A DNA stretch of 64,000 nt from Candidatus Falkowbacteria bacterium S5_I03 (lineage in GTDB: Bacteria > Patescibacteriota > Patescibacteriia > Patescibacteriales > UBA12465). Under the pieces are notes generated by a model. It was not told where the DNA came from and ran no database searches. It saw nothing but the letters and a program-made list of their open reading frames with translations. The position numbers and the translations under genes are program-made. The stretch is taken from assembly GCA_019248265.1 (NCBI GenBank), contig JAEHGX010000002.1:1-64000 (forward strand). The letters are read 5' to 3'. This document shows positions 54,400 to 63,208 of this stretch, piece after piece; position 1 is the first letter of the stretch, and every line of letters begins with the position of its first letter.

Positions 54400-55833
54400 T
54401 TATTTTTTGTCAATACACATTTTGTCCACAATCGCTTGACGCAGTTGCTCCCGGTCATCCCAGGGAGTTTTAGAGCCATCCGGGCCACAAATATATTGTT
54501 CGGCGCCTTTGCCGGTAATCAGTACTAAATCGCCTTCTTTGGCTAATTCTAGTGATTTTTTAATAGCCTCACCACGATCTAGGATTAAAAATAAGTCTTG
54601 GTTTTCTTTCTTTCCGACCATTTTAGCCCCAGCGGCCACATCCCTGATAATCATCCCGGGGTCCTCATCATAGGGATCTTCATTGGTGACAATCACCACA
54701 TCGGCTTTTTCAGCCGCCATTTTACCTAAAATCGGCCGACGCGATTTATCACGCCCGCCGCCGGTTGAACCTAATATATGGATTAGGCGGTTATAGGGTA
54801 AAATTGTAATAGTCTCATATAATTTTTCTAAGGCCCGGGGTTCAAAAGAATAATCAACCATAGCCGCAAAGTCCTGGCCAACATTAATAATTTCCATTTT
54901 TCCGGCCAGCCCGGAAACACTTTCCAAACCAACTTTAATTTTTTCAAGCGCAATTCCCTGACTTAAACCGACGGCGTAAGCGGCCAGCGCGTTAAGCGCG
55001 TTAAATTCTCCCAAAAGATTAAGATGAATATCTTGGTTATTAATATTTAAATCCAAACCGGAAATACCGGTCGACTTAAGCTCTCCGGCAACGCTAATAA
55101 AATCTAAGCCCGCAGACTCGCTCCCGAGCTTAGTTTTAAATTTTTCCAGTTCGGCCAAGCCGCGCATTGAATAAACTATTTTTGATTCGCTCCAAAATTC
55201 TCCAAAATAATCAGCGTGCTCATCATCACCATTAATGATGGTTGTTTTTTTAACGCGCGATAAATCTAATTTTTTTAAACCGCTTCTAGCCTGGCAAACG
55301 ATTTTATTGTCGCTGACATATTTATTTTTAAAGCGGCGAAGATGAGAAAATAATAAACCTTTAGCTTGTTTATACTTTTCAAAACTGCCATGAGACTCAA
55401 TATGTTCAGGATACAGGCCGGTAAAAACCAAAACATCATAATTAATAAAGCGATGCCGAAATTGTTTAATGCCCTCGGAAGTAGTTTCTATAACTGCATA
55501 GCGACAACCATTTTTAAGCATCTTTTTAATTAACTTCTGGATAAATACTCGACCGGGCATGGTCATCTTTTTATCATTAAGCCATTCTTGGTTGCCATCA
55601 GAAAAAATCGTCGTCGAAGTATAGCCGGTCTTATATCCGGCTTTCTCCAGCATCTTGGCAATTAAATAAACGGTGGAAGTTTTGCCGGCCGTACCGGTAA
55701 CGCCGATGATAATTAATTTCTTACTGGGAAAACCGCTGATAAGCGCCGCTAAAAAACTCATTAAAAAATGATAAACGGGCTGAAGCGCTCTAAACAAACG
55801 CTTAGGAATTATTTTTTTAAGCTTGTCGGCCAT
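54400..55833 (-). CDS. murE: UDP-N-acetylmuramyl-tripeptide synthetase-type Mur ligase
   Basis: 477 aa. It adds the third amino acid to the peptidoglycan stem peptide. The ATP loop is GVTGTAGKTSTVYL. TTSEGIKQFRHR and LNLLGEFNALNALAA fit the central domain, and STGGGRDKSRRPILG begins the C-terminal ligase domain. At the position of the DNPR motif that selects meso-diaminopimelate in E. coli it reads TNEDPYDEDP, so the added amino acid cannot be assumed to be DAP. MurE is the best match; a MurE-like ligase in another wall pathway is a minor alternative. Confidence 0.85.
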   Translation of the reverse strand: MADKLKKIIPKRLFRALQPVYHFLMSFLAALISGFPSKKLIIIGVTGTAGKTSTVYLIAKMLEKAGYKTGYTSTTIFSDGNQEWLNDKKMTMPGRVFIQKLIKKMLKNGCRYAVIETTSEGIKQFRHRFINYDVLVFTGLYPEHIESHGSFEKYKQAKGLLFSHLRRFKNKYVSDNKIVCQARSGLKKLDLSRVKKTTIINGDDEHADYFGEFWSESKIVYSMRGLAELEKFKTKLGSESAGLDFISVAGELKSTGISGLDLNINNQDIHLNLLGEFNALNALAAYAVGLSQGIALEKIKVGLESVSGLAGKMEIINVGQDFAAMVDYSFEPRALEKLYETITILPYNRLIHILGSTGGGRDKSRRPILGKMAAEKADVVIVTNEDPYDEDPGMIIRDVAAGAKMVGKKENQDLFLILDRGEAIKKSLELAKEGDLVLITGKGAEQYICGPDGSKTPWDDREQLRQAIVDKMCIDKK

Positions 55834-55835
55834 AA

Positions 55836-56222
55836 TTAATTATTGAAAGTTTTCGAATCAATCTTATTGCTTGTTGGTTGATTTTCTCTATTCAAAGAAT
55901 CATTAGCGAGGCTAGACTTTTTAAGTAAGCTGGCTAAATCAGCTTGCGCTGCTTTAAGCTCTAAATTTTTTTCTTCAAGACTCTGTCCTGGATATTTAGC
56001 GTCGTCCTCAGCCATAAACATAATTTCTTTTTCCAGCTCGGCGACTTTGGCTTCTGCCAATTTAATTAATTCGTCATTATATCTTAATTTTTCTGCTTTA
56101 TCCTTTTCACCATTCATATCCTCAGGCAATTCCTTTGCCAAAAAATTAAGATCCTCTTTCTTTCCCAATCTATCAAATTGTTCGTTAGGGGAGTTTACCC
56201 CTTCAAAATATTCAAATTTCAT
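55836..56222 (-). CDS. Small coiled-coil protein between ftsK and murE
   Basis: 128 aa, highly charged. There is no signal peptide or membrane span. Residues ~35-100 are strongly helical with heptad character (KLAEAKVAELEKEIMFM, LEEKNLELKAAQADLASLL), and both ends are polar. No family is recognised. It lies 23 bases after ftsK and 2 bases before murE, so it is co-expressed with cell-division genes. Confidence 0.6.
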   Translation of the reverse strand: MKFEYFEGVNSPNEQFDRLGKKEDLNFLAKELPEDMNGEKDKAEKLRYNDELIKLAEAKVAELEKEIMFMAEDDAKYPGQSLEEKNLELKAAQADLASLLKKSSLANDSLNRENQPTSNKIDSKTFNN

Positions 56223-56245
56223 ATATTTATAGATTTAATTAATTA

Positions 56246-58789
56246 TTATTTAGAAAAAAACATTTCGTCGTCGTCATCCGGCGGAAAAGCTGGCTTTTTA
56301 GATTCTGAGATTGCGGGTGATTTTTTTTCAGCCTCCGCGTTCTCTCTTATCTCTTCTAAAATTTCATCTTCATCATTTATAACTTCGTCTTCCTCCTCGG
56401 GAGTAAGTGTTAACTCTTCTGCAACTTCATCTTCTGTTTCCGCAGCTTCTTCCGCCTCCTCCTCTTCGCGACCAAAATCTAAGACTCCGTCATCGCCTTC
56501 TTCCTCTTCAGTGCTATCATCGCTACCGCCAAAATAATTTTCTGGAGCTTGTGCGGTGGCGCGATTATGAATTGGGATGCCACTTAAACCGCCCTGCTCA
56601 TCATACTCTTCTTGAGAAAGCATTACTTCGCGCGGTTTAGAACCATTTGAGGGGCCAATAATCCGCGCTTCTTCCAGCATATCTAAAATCTTAGCGGCCC
56701 GGCCATATCCGATAGACAGCCTTCTTTGCAACATTGAAGTTGAGGCTTTACCGGCGCGCACAATTATTTCCTTGGCTTCTTCAAATAATTCATCTTCGTC
56801 GCCATGATTGCCGTCTAAACCAACACCGGCGACACCGCCAACTTTTTGGCGGTCAGTAATGCCTTCCAGATATTCAGCGGCTCCACTTTTATCTTTAATA
56901 TAATTAACAACATCGTTAATTTCATTATCACTAAGATAAGCACCTTGAATACGTTTCGGTTTCGCCAACTCGGCGGTAGAAAATAACATATCCCCCTGCC
57001 CTAACAATTTTTCTGCACCCGAAGCATCCAAAATAGTTTTAGAATCAACCAGCGAAGCAACGGAAAAAGCAATTCTAGTCGGAATGTTGGCTTTAATCAA
57101 ACCGGTAATAACATCAACACTCGGACGTTGAGTAGCTAAAATTAAATGAATACCAATCGCGCGCGACATCTGCGCCAACCGGATAATAGCGGCTTCCATT
57201 TCTTTACCGGCAGTCATCATAAAATCGGCGAGTTCATCAATAATATAAACGATGTACGGCAACTTTTCTTTGGCGACTAAATTATAAGCTTGAATATTTT
57301 TTTTGCCGGATTTATTTAATAAATCATAACGTCTATCCATCTCGTTCAAGCACCACTTAAGGGAATTAATGGTTTTTGAAACCTCAGTAATGACCGGGGT
57401 TAAGAGATGAGGGATGCCATTGTAAGTCGGGAGTTCCACGCGCTTAGGATCAACCATAATAAAACGTAAATCGTCAGGATTATTTTGATAAAGCAGAGAG
57501 ACAATAATCGCGTTTAAACAAACAGACTTCCCTGAATTAGTCGCGCCGGCAACCAATAAGTGCGGCATCTTGGTCAAATCATATAACCAAGCGGTACCGG
57601 CCACATCTTTACCTAAAGCAATATATAAATTATTTTTGCGCTGCTTGAAAGCCTCGTCTTCTAAAATTTCGCGCAAACCAACAATCGCTTTAGCGCGATT
57701 AGGCACCTCCACGCCAACTAAAGATTTTCCGGGAATCGGAGCTTCAATTCTAATCGGATGCGCGGCCAGCGCCAAGGATAAATCATTACTAAGCGTTGTA
57801 ATGCGCGAAAGCTTAACGCCTTCGGCCGGTCTAAAGGTATATTGGGTAACAGTCGGACCGACCTTAGTTTCTCCCATCTCCACTTCAATCCCAAATTTAT
57901 TTAAAGTGTTATGAATTTTTTGCTGGTTCAAATCGGTATCGCCGCCGATGGCTTTAGAAAATTTATTATTCAAAAGTTCCAGAGGCATATCAATCTTAAT
58001 GGAATTTTTCGGCCAGGTAATTTTTTCTTGAACCGGCTTTTGATTTTTAGGTTTAACAATCGGAGCCGGATTTTCTTCCTCTTCATCTTCTATTTCAGCC
58101 ACCGCACTCACATCACGCTTCTGCCAAGCGCTTAACACCTCTTCGCGAGCCGAAGTAATCAATTCCTCCCGCTCTTCAGTAATATCATCTGTCTCGGATT
58201 CCGATTTAGAAAACAAGGCCTTAAAAAACAAGGCAAAAGGTTTAAAAATTTTAGCCAAAATACTTTCGCGGCCGACAATTCTTTCTAGTGAAGTGTTAAA
58301 GACCAGCACTAGAGAAATAAGGAAGAAAGCAAAGAGTACGATTACTCCTCCCCAAAATCCAACGACATATAAAAATAAACGGCTTAAATAATAACCGACA
58401 TAACCGCCGCCCTCTCCCAGTTTAACCATCGCTAACCAATTCTTTTGGTCAATAAAAAAATGAAATAAAGTTTGATAAGAAACAAACAAGAGGCCGAGGC
58501 CGAGATAATCACTAAACTTTAAGGTTTTTTTAGATCCTCTTATTAGGACAAAGGCCCAATATAAAAGCAGGATTGGCACTAGCCAGCGGCCATAACCAAA
58601 TCCTAAAGTAAGCATTTTAGAAACGAATTGGCCAAAATGACCGGAGAGATTTAGCAACCCCAAGAAACTAATGATTCCCAAGGCTAAAATTACAACAATA
58701 ATAATACTGCGCTTGGCGCGGTCATTAATTTCAAAATCCGGCAAAGTAACATAATCCATTGGATTGCGACTCTTCTTTTTTCTGCCCAT
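56246..58789 (-). CDS. ftsK: FtsK/SpoIIIE-type DNA translocase
   Basis: 847 aa. It pumps chromosomal DNA at the division septum. Four N-terminal membrane segments lie within residues 25-170, followed by an acidic linker. The alpha-beta motor starts near residue 260 with Walker A GATNSGKSVCLN, Walker B (YIVYIIDELADFM) and ILATQRPSVDVITGLIKANIPTRI in order. The gamma winged helix (SMLQRRLSIGYGRAAKILD) reads DNA polarity sites. After gamma there is an extra ~100-residue tail dominated by Glu and Asp, ending DDDDEMFFSK. Confidence 0.95.
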   Translation of the reverse strand: MGRKKKSRNPMDYVTLPDFEINDRAKRSIIIVVILALGIISFLGLLNLSGHFGQFVSKMLTLGFGYGRWLVPILLLYWAFVLIRGSKKTLKFSDYLGLGLLFVSYQTLFHFFIDQKNWLAMVKLGEGGGYVGYYLSRLFLYVVGFWGGVIVLFAFFLISLVLVFNTSLERIVGRESILAKIFKPFALFFKALFSKSESETDDITEEREELITSAREEVLSAWQKRDVSAVAEIEDEEEENPAPIVKPKNQKPVQEKITWPKNSIKIDMPLELLNNKFSKAIGGDTDLNQQKIHNTLNKFGIEVEMGETKVGPTVTQYTFRPAEGVKLSRITTLSNDLSLALAAHPIRIEAPIPGKSLVGVEVPNRAKAIVGLREILEDEAFKQRKNNLYIALGKDVAGTAWLYDLTKMPHLLVAGATNSGKSVCLNAIIVSLLYQNNPDDLRFIMVDPKRVELPTYNGIPHLLTPVITEVSKTINSLKWCLNEMDRRYDLLNKSGKKNIQAYNLVAKEKLPYIVYIIDELADFMMTAGKEMEAAIIRLAQMSRAIGIHLILATQRPSVDVITGLIKANIPTRIAFSVASLVDSKTILDASGAEKLLGQGDMLFSTAELAKPKRIQGAYLSDNEINDVVNYIKDKSGAAEYLEGITDRQKVGGVAGVGLDGNHGDEDELFEEAKEIIVRAGKASTSMLQRRLSIGYGRAAKILDMLEEARIIGPSNGSKPREVMLSQEEYDEQGGLSGIPIHNRATAQAPENYFGGSDDSTEEEEGDDGVLDFGREEEEAEEAAETEDEVAEELTLTPEEEDEVINDEDEILEEIRENAEAEKKSPAISESKKPAFPPDDDDEMFFSK

Positions 58790-58837
58790 ATTAGTAAAAC
58801 CTATTAATTGAGCTTAAAACAGCTCGGATATGTTTAA

Positions 58838-58846
58838 ATTATAGCA
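58838..58846 (-). promoter_or_regulatory. Extended -10 promoter of the ftsK-murE unit
   Basis: On the minus strand TGCTATAAT (TGn plus a consensus -10 at 58838-58843). No good -35 is seen, which an extended -10 can do without. The leader would be about 42 nt. Confidence 0.5.
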
Positions 58847-58882
58847 CAAAATGAAAATTAGCTTTAAACCGGCTAATTTCGA

Positions 58883-59908
58883 TTAATTAATCTCCATATC
58901 AATAAAGACCGCTTCCGGTACTTTAACGCGAATCTTCTTTTCCAAATCATCAATTTTTTGTCCGACTAAGCGCGGCACTCGATCCATATAGTCAACCGAA
59001 AACTTCAAAAAGTTCTCATAGCTTTCCTTAACTTCCTCATACTCATTTTCCAAAAAGTGATGTTTATTAAACTCTTTCATTAAAGCGGAGGCGTTAAATT
59101 CGATATCGCATTTGATTAGATATTTATCAACGTCTAAGACTGCTGATTTAAAATCCAAAACTTTTTCAATTGCTGGGTCGCTATTTAAAACCTCCAAAAC
59201 CAATTCTTCCGCCTCCGCCGGAATACACCTGGTAATCAGATAATTACGATTTTTGGCGATTAAAATAATGGCCGCGATTCCCAAAGAAGTGCCGATGGCG
59301 ATGGAGCCGACGGCATCCCAAAAAATCTGGCCGGTAATCTGAGATAAAATAATACTGAAACCAGCTAAAGCAACGCCGATAACGGCTAGTCCGTCTTCAT
59401 AAATAACCGCCAAAGTTGTCGGATCGGCTTTTCTAAAAATGGCTTTCCAGGTATCATTAGGAAAATGTCGGCGCACATCTTTAAACGCCAACCATAAAGT
59501 AAAAGATTCAATAATAAAAGCCGCCAGCAGAATATAAAGGTTCCAGGCGTTGAAATGAATCTCCGGTTTATTGATTAGGGCTTCAACTCCATGATAAATA
59601 GTGACGCCGGCACCGATAAAAAAGATGCCACAGGCGGAAATAAGCGCCCAAATAAAACGCTCGCGGCCATAACCGTAGGGAAAAAGATGATTGGGCTGCT
59701 TTTTGGTTTTTTTAACACCGATGATAAGCAGGGATTGATTGGCGGTATCGGCAAAACTATGGACTGCCTCAGAAAACATCGCGCCCGAACCAGTCAGGGC
59801 AAACCCGGCGAACTTAGCAACGCAGACCGTGGCGTTTCCGAAAAAAGCGGCAATCACCGGCAAGAGCCCGGAAATTTTAGTATCATCAGTCGTGGCGGCA
59901 GAAATCAT
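58883..59908 (-). CDS. Cation diffusion facilitator (CDF) family transporter
   Basis: 341 aa. It exports divalent metal ions such as Zn, Mn or Fe by proton exchange. Five or six membrane segments occupy residues 15-215. The metal site is formed by SEAVHSFADTANQ in the second span and DAVGSIAIGTS in the fifth. The cytoplasmic C-terminal domain is longer than in YiiP. The metal cannot be named. It lies 3 bases after the pyruvyl transferase gene. Confidence 0.88.
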   Translation of the reverse strand: MISAATTDDTKISGLLPVIAAFFGNATVCVAKFAGFALTGSGAMFSEAVHSFADTANQSLLIIGVKKTKKQPNHLFPYGYGRERFIWALISACGIFFIGAGVTIYHGVEALINKPEIHFNAWNLYILLAAFIIESFTLWLAFKDVRRHFPNDTWKAIFRKADPTTLAVIYEDGLAVIGVALAGFSIILSQITGQIFWDAVGSIAIGTSLGIAAIILIAKNRNYLITRCIPAEAEELVLEVLNSDPAIEKVLDFKSAVLDVDKYLIKCDIEFNASALMKEFNKHHFLENEYEEVKESYENFLKFSVDYMDRVPRLVGQKIDDLEKKIRVKVPEAVFIDMEIN

Positions 59909-59911
59909 AAT

Positions 59912-60979
59912 TTATAGATTATTTTTTATAAACTTTAAATAGTCGGCAAAGCTGTCAGTAATTTTTTGACGGCGAAGCCTAAACTTGGATTGATATTTTT
60001 TTCGATTTTTAAAAACTACTTGGGAGCGCTTAAGCAACTCGCCGCTCTTAAGCTTATCCAAATCAACTACTAACTCCGGATGACCGATAAATTCTGCAAA
60101 TCCGTAGTTACGAATATCGTAAGCAACACTAATTTCTGGAGTCAAAGCCCCAAAAGACATCACGCCGACATGGAGCATCATGCCAATCACTAAATCCAGT
60201 TTCCCATAAATATACTTTTGTTCACTGGACTTTAAATCTACAATTTTTAAATTTTTTATTCCCAGTTCCGGATAAATATTATTTTCGCCGGGATGATGTT
60301 TTAAATAATAAATCTCGGCGCCAAACTCTTGCTGAAAATATTCCGCCGTTTCCCGATAAGCGCGCAGAATATCTTCCCGCCATTTTCCAAAACCCAACCA
60401 CCCTGAATAATTAAGGTTGAGGCCGATTTTAACGCCACGCGACGGAAACTTTAATTTATTCATCGCCCTAATTGCCGGTTTCTTTTCTGACAATAAAGCT
60501 GCCGGATCGCCAATAATTTTGATAGTGGCCGGTTTTATCCCGCCGGCAATCAAAAAGCGCTTAGTATTTAAATCACGCACGCCAACGCCGCGCGCCCGTT
60601 TAACTAAAGCGATAACGCTAGCGCTTTTATCTTTAGCCCATAGCGGGGCGTCAACTTCTTTGATATAACCGAGGCCGAACAAAAAAATCGGCTTCTTAAG
60701 CGCCGCTATCATTTCTTGGCTAAAAGGCAAAAAATAAGAATAAAAAATTCCACCGCCGCCAATAACAATCAAATCGGCGCGATTTAATTTAGCGGCCTGC
60801 GCCCTATCATAACTCTTTAAAACCTCCACCGGAAAATTATTAATCACTGCTCCGGGGAATTTTTTAAGCAATAATTCTTGCACCGCCAACACAATGGCAT
60901 AATCGCCTTTGTTATTTTTATCCCAAACATGAATATGGGCAATTTGATAATGCTTGGTTTTAACCGCTGCTTTTTTCAT
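59912..60979 (-). CDS. Polysaccharide pyruvyl transferase family protein
   Basis: 355 aa. The N-terminus HVWDKNNKGDYAIVLAVQELL has the N-x-GD block, and VIGGGGIFYSYFL the GGGG block, both typical of the family, which adds pyruvate ketals to surface sugars or acts as a glycosyltransferase-like enzyme. A His-rich end piece (GMMLHVGVMSFG) matches the conserved RxHxxI-like region. There is no signal peptide, so it acts in the cytoplasm. It sits among carbohydrate genes. Confidence 0.8.
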   Translation of the reverse strand: MKKAAVKTKHYQIAHIHVWDKNNKGDYAIVLAVQELLLKKFPGAVINNFPVEVLKSYDRAQAAKLNRADLIVIGGGGIFYSYFLPFSQEMIAALKKPIFLFGLGYIKEVDAPLWAKDKSASVIALVKRARGVGVRDLNTKRFLIAGGIKPATIKIIGDPAALLSEKKPAIRAMNKLKFPSRGVKIGLNLNYSGWLGFGKWREDILRAYRETAEYFQQEFGAEIYYLKHHPGENNIYPELGIKNLKIVDLKSSEQKYIYGKLDLVIGMMLHVGVMSFGALTPEISVAYDIRNYGFAEFIGHPELVVDLDKLKSGELLKRSQVVFKNRKKYQSKFRLRRQKITDSFADYLKFIKNNL

Positions 60980-62005
60980 CTAGGCAATGTTTAAATTAAC
61001 TTTCACCTGGTTAAACAAGAGTTCCGCTTTATAAGGATCGCTTTCGTGTTTTAAAAATAAAAAAGCGGAGGTTCTAATGGCGGTCCAGTTATAATATAAT
61101 TCGATTCTTTTTTCCAGGTCAGCATTCATTTTCAAACCAGCCGCTTCGAGATAAGAGGACAAGAATATATCTTTTAATTCCGTCGCGATTTGCTTATCGC
61201 CAATTTTAACGATTACTTTATATTCCAACTGCTGTAAAAAGGTTCCTAAATCACGAGCAAAATCTCCCAAACAAAAATCAGTAAAATCGATTAGACCGAT
61301 TCGATCTTCCCCGGTTTTAATTAAATTTTCTGTATGGGCGTCGCCGTGAATTAAACTGAGATTAAGTTCGCGCGCAAAAAACTTTTCTTCTTGGGAAATA
61401 AAATAGTCGTACATTCTCTTTAAAGATTCATCGAACTTCCCTTCATAGCGCAGCGACATTTCTTTTAAAATATTATCAACTCCGGGAATAACCGTTTTAA
61501 TTCGAGAATTCATCGGATTGAAATTAGCGGCGGTCCCGGCCGGTAATTGATGCAATTTAGCAAATAGGCGGGCGGCCAATCGCAACAGCTTCTTAACCTC
61601 TTCGTAGTCTTTATTTTTTATATAATGGAGTAAATTTTCACCATGCAAACCGCGATAAAAAGCGCCGCGAAAATATTCGGAATAAAAAAGTGGATGCGGG
61701 ATATCAATATCTCCCTGATTTAAATTATGGTCCCAGAGATAGCGCATGGCATCAAAAACATTTTCGCGCGGTTCATCGCTGTGTGCCGAACAAACTACTA
61801 AAATTTTAGTATCTTCTTGATTGGATCCGGAAAGATAAACATCATATCCAACAACAACATGATATGTTGTCGCCCAAATTAACTTTTTATAAGGGATGAT
61901 TTTAATTTTTTCTATTTTAGAAAAAGTGGGGTATAAAGGTAATAGCTTACGGCGGAACATCGCCAAAACGTATTCTTCATCAAATAACTGTAAAATTTTG
62001 TTCAT
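60980..62005 (-). CDS. Aminoglycoside-phosphotransferase-fold kinase
   Basis: 341 aa from the ATG at 62005, which clears the upstream gene; a further upstream start would overlap it by 43 bases. LSLIHGDAHTENLI is the HGDxHxxN catalytic loop, and IGLIDFTDFCLGDFARD provides the metal-binding Asp. Family members phosphorylate sugars, choline, homoserine or antibiotics. Between a GH57 gene and a pyruvyl transferase gene, a sugar kinase is more likely than antibiotic resistance, but this rests on context only. Confidence 0.78.
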   Translation of the reverse strand: MNKILQLFDEEYVLAMFRRKLLPLYPTFSKIEKIKIIPYKKLIWATTYHVVVGYDVYLSGSNQEDTKILVVCSAHSDEPRENVFDAMRYLWDHNLNQGDIDIPHPLFYSEYFRGAFYRGLHGENLLHYIKNKDYEEVKKLLRLAARLFAKLHQLPAGTAANFNPMNSRIKTVIPGVDNILKEMSLRYEGKFDESLKRMYDYFISQEEKFFARELNLSLIHGDAHTENLIKTGEDRIGLIDFTDFCLGDFARDLGTFLQQLEYKVIVKIGDKQIATELKDIFLSSYLEAAGLKMNADLEKRIELYYNWTAIRTSAFLFLKHESDPYKAELLFNQVKVNLNIA

Positions 62006-62022
62006 ATAATTTAACGGCTGAA

Positions 62023-63204
62023 TTAATCGATATTTTTCCAATGATTTTTCCAATGTTCTTCCCAAATGAGCTTCTTGGTTTTTAGATAATATTTTTCGGC
62101 TTCCAATTTAACCTTTTTAGTTCTTTTATCGTTAAGCGATCTGACGGCTCTGATTAAATCTTCCAAACCGCGTTCAATGCCGTCCGGATTCCAAGCGTAG
62201 GGTCCAAAAATTTTGGAAAAGTCGCGCGCGCTTGCCCACCAAAAAGTACAGCTGGCGATTCCACGCACTAAGTGCCAATAGTACCAGGCGTGATTTTTGT
62301 CATTTTTGTATTTGTCATGCAGAGAAATGGCAATCGCTGTTAATTTCCAAAGATTGAGATGAATTTTATTTTTCTTATCTTGCCAAAGCTTAAAGGGTTC
62401 ATTTTTTTCCAATTCCTTTTTATTTGATTCCCAAGAACAAGCTACAATTTTTATTTTTTGCGGCTTAATTTTGGAAACCGCTTTTAAAAATAAAGAAATC
62501 GTCTCGGTTTCCAATTTTTTATGACCGGCCAGCTTTTCCATTTCCGCGGTCGGGTCTTCATGTCTTAAACCATAAAGCTCAGCATCAGTCGCGGTAATTA
62601 TTGTTTCATTAATAGCGGTCTTCACTGTTAATTTAGCCATTAATTTATCCGGCGGATAAGCGCTGGAAGCGCTGCGACTGCGGAAAATAATTTTTAACCC
62701 GGAATTAACATCAATATAATTACCAAAATCATCCGGATGATGACGGCCGCCATCATAAGCAATTTCATCTAGAATTAACCATTTATAGCCAAGCTTTTTA
62801 ACAATCATGGCGACTGACGGAGTGTAAGCCATTTCCGGCAAGAAAAATCCTTGAGGCTTAAAAGCTTTGCCAAAATATTTTTTTAAAATCTTTTCGTTAG
62901 TTTTTATTTGGCGGATAACCTCCTCTTCCGGCAGTAGCGGCAAAAATCCATGATAAGCTGCCGAACCGACCAATTCAACTCGTCCGGATTTTACCAGGCT
63001 AGCCAAACGCTTAATAAAGTCTAGTTTATTTTCATCTTCTAGACGAACTAAAAGACAGCCGGAAACATTCCAAGTCATCCGTAAATTAGGATGCTCTTCC
63101 ATTAAACGCAATAAGCGATAATAGCTTTTGTCGAGCGCCTTGCTAATGCTATATGATTCGATATTGGCCGGTTGATAAAAATGTAGAAAATTTATCCATT
63201 TCAT
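62023..63204 (-). CDS. Glycoside hydrolase family 57 protein
   Basis: 393 aa, (beta/alpha)7-type. The start INFLHFYQP matches the FHxHQP region, with a His near the N-terminus. GFFLPEMAY holds the nucleophile Glu124 (usual PE). TATDAELYG carries Asp207, the likely acid/base. GH57 members act on alpha-glucans as amylases, glucanotransferases or branching enzymes; the exact type is not clear. There is no signal peptide, so it works on an internal glucan. It lies 4 bases after glgA. Confidence 0.88.
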   Translation of the reverse strand: MKWINFLHFYQPANIESYSISKALDKSYYRLLRLMEEHPNLRMTWNVSGCLLVRLEDENKLDFIKRLASLVKSGRVELVGSAAYHGFLPLLPEEEVIRQIKTNEKILKKYFGKAFKPQGFFLPEMAYTPSVAMIVKKLGYKWLILDEIAYDGGRHHPDDFGNYIDVNSGLKIIFRSRSASSAYPPDKLMAKLTVKTAINETIITATDAELYGLRHEDPTAEMEKLAGHKKLETETISLFLKAVSKIKPQKIKIVACSWESNKKELEKNEPFKLWQDKKNKIHLNLWKLTAIAISLHDKYKNDKNHAWYYWHLVRGIASCTFWWASARDFSKIFGPYAWNPDGIERGLEDLIRAVRSLNDKRTKKVKLEAEKYYLKTKKLIWEEHWKNHWKNID

Positions 63205-63208
63205 AAAA

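Noticed and set aside
56178-56640. Plus-strand Ser-rich frames opposite the ftsK end
   Set aside because: They mirror the Glu/Asp-rich tail of FtsK; the low complexity comes from the antisense strand.
60980-62005. Aminoglycoside resistance gene
   Set aside because: Only the general APH fold is visible; the carbohydrate neighbourhood makes a metabolic kinase more likely, and no mobile element is nearby.
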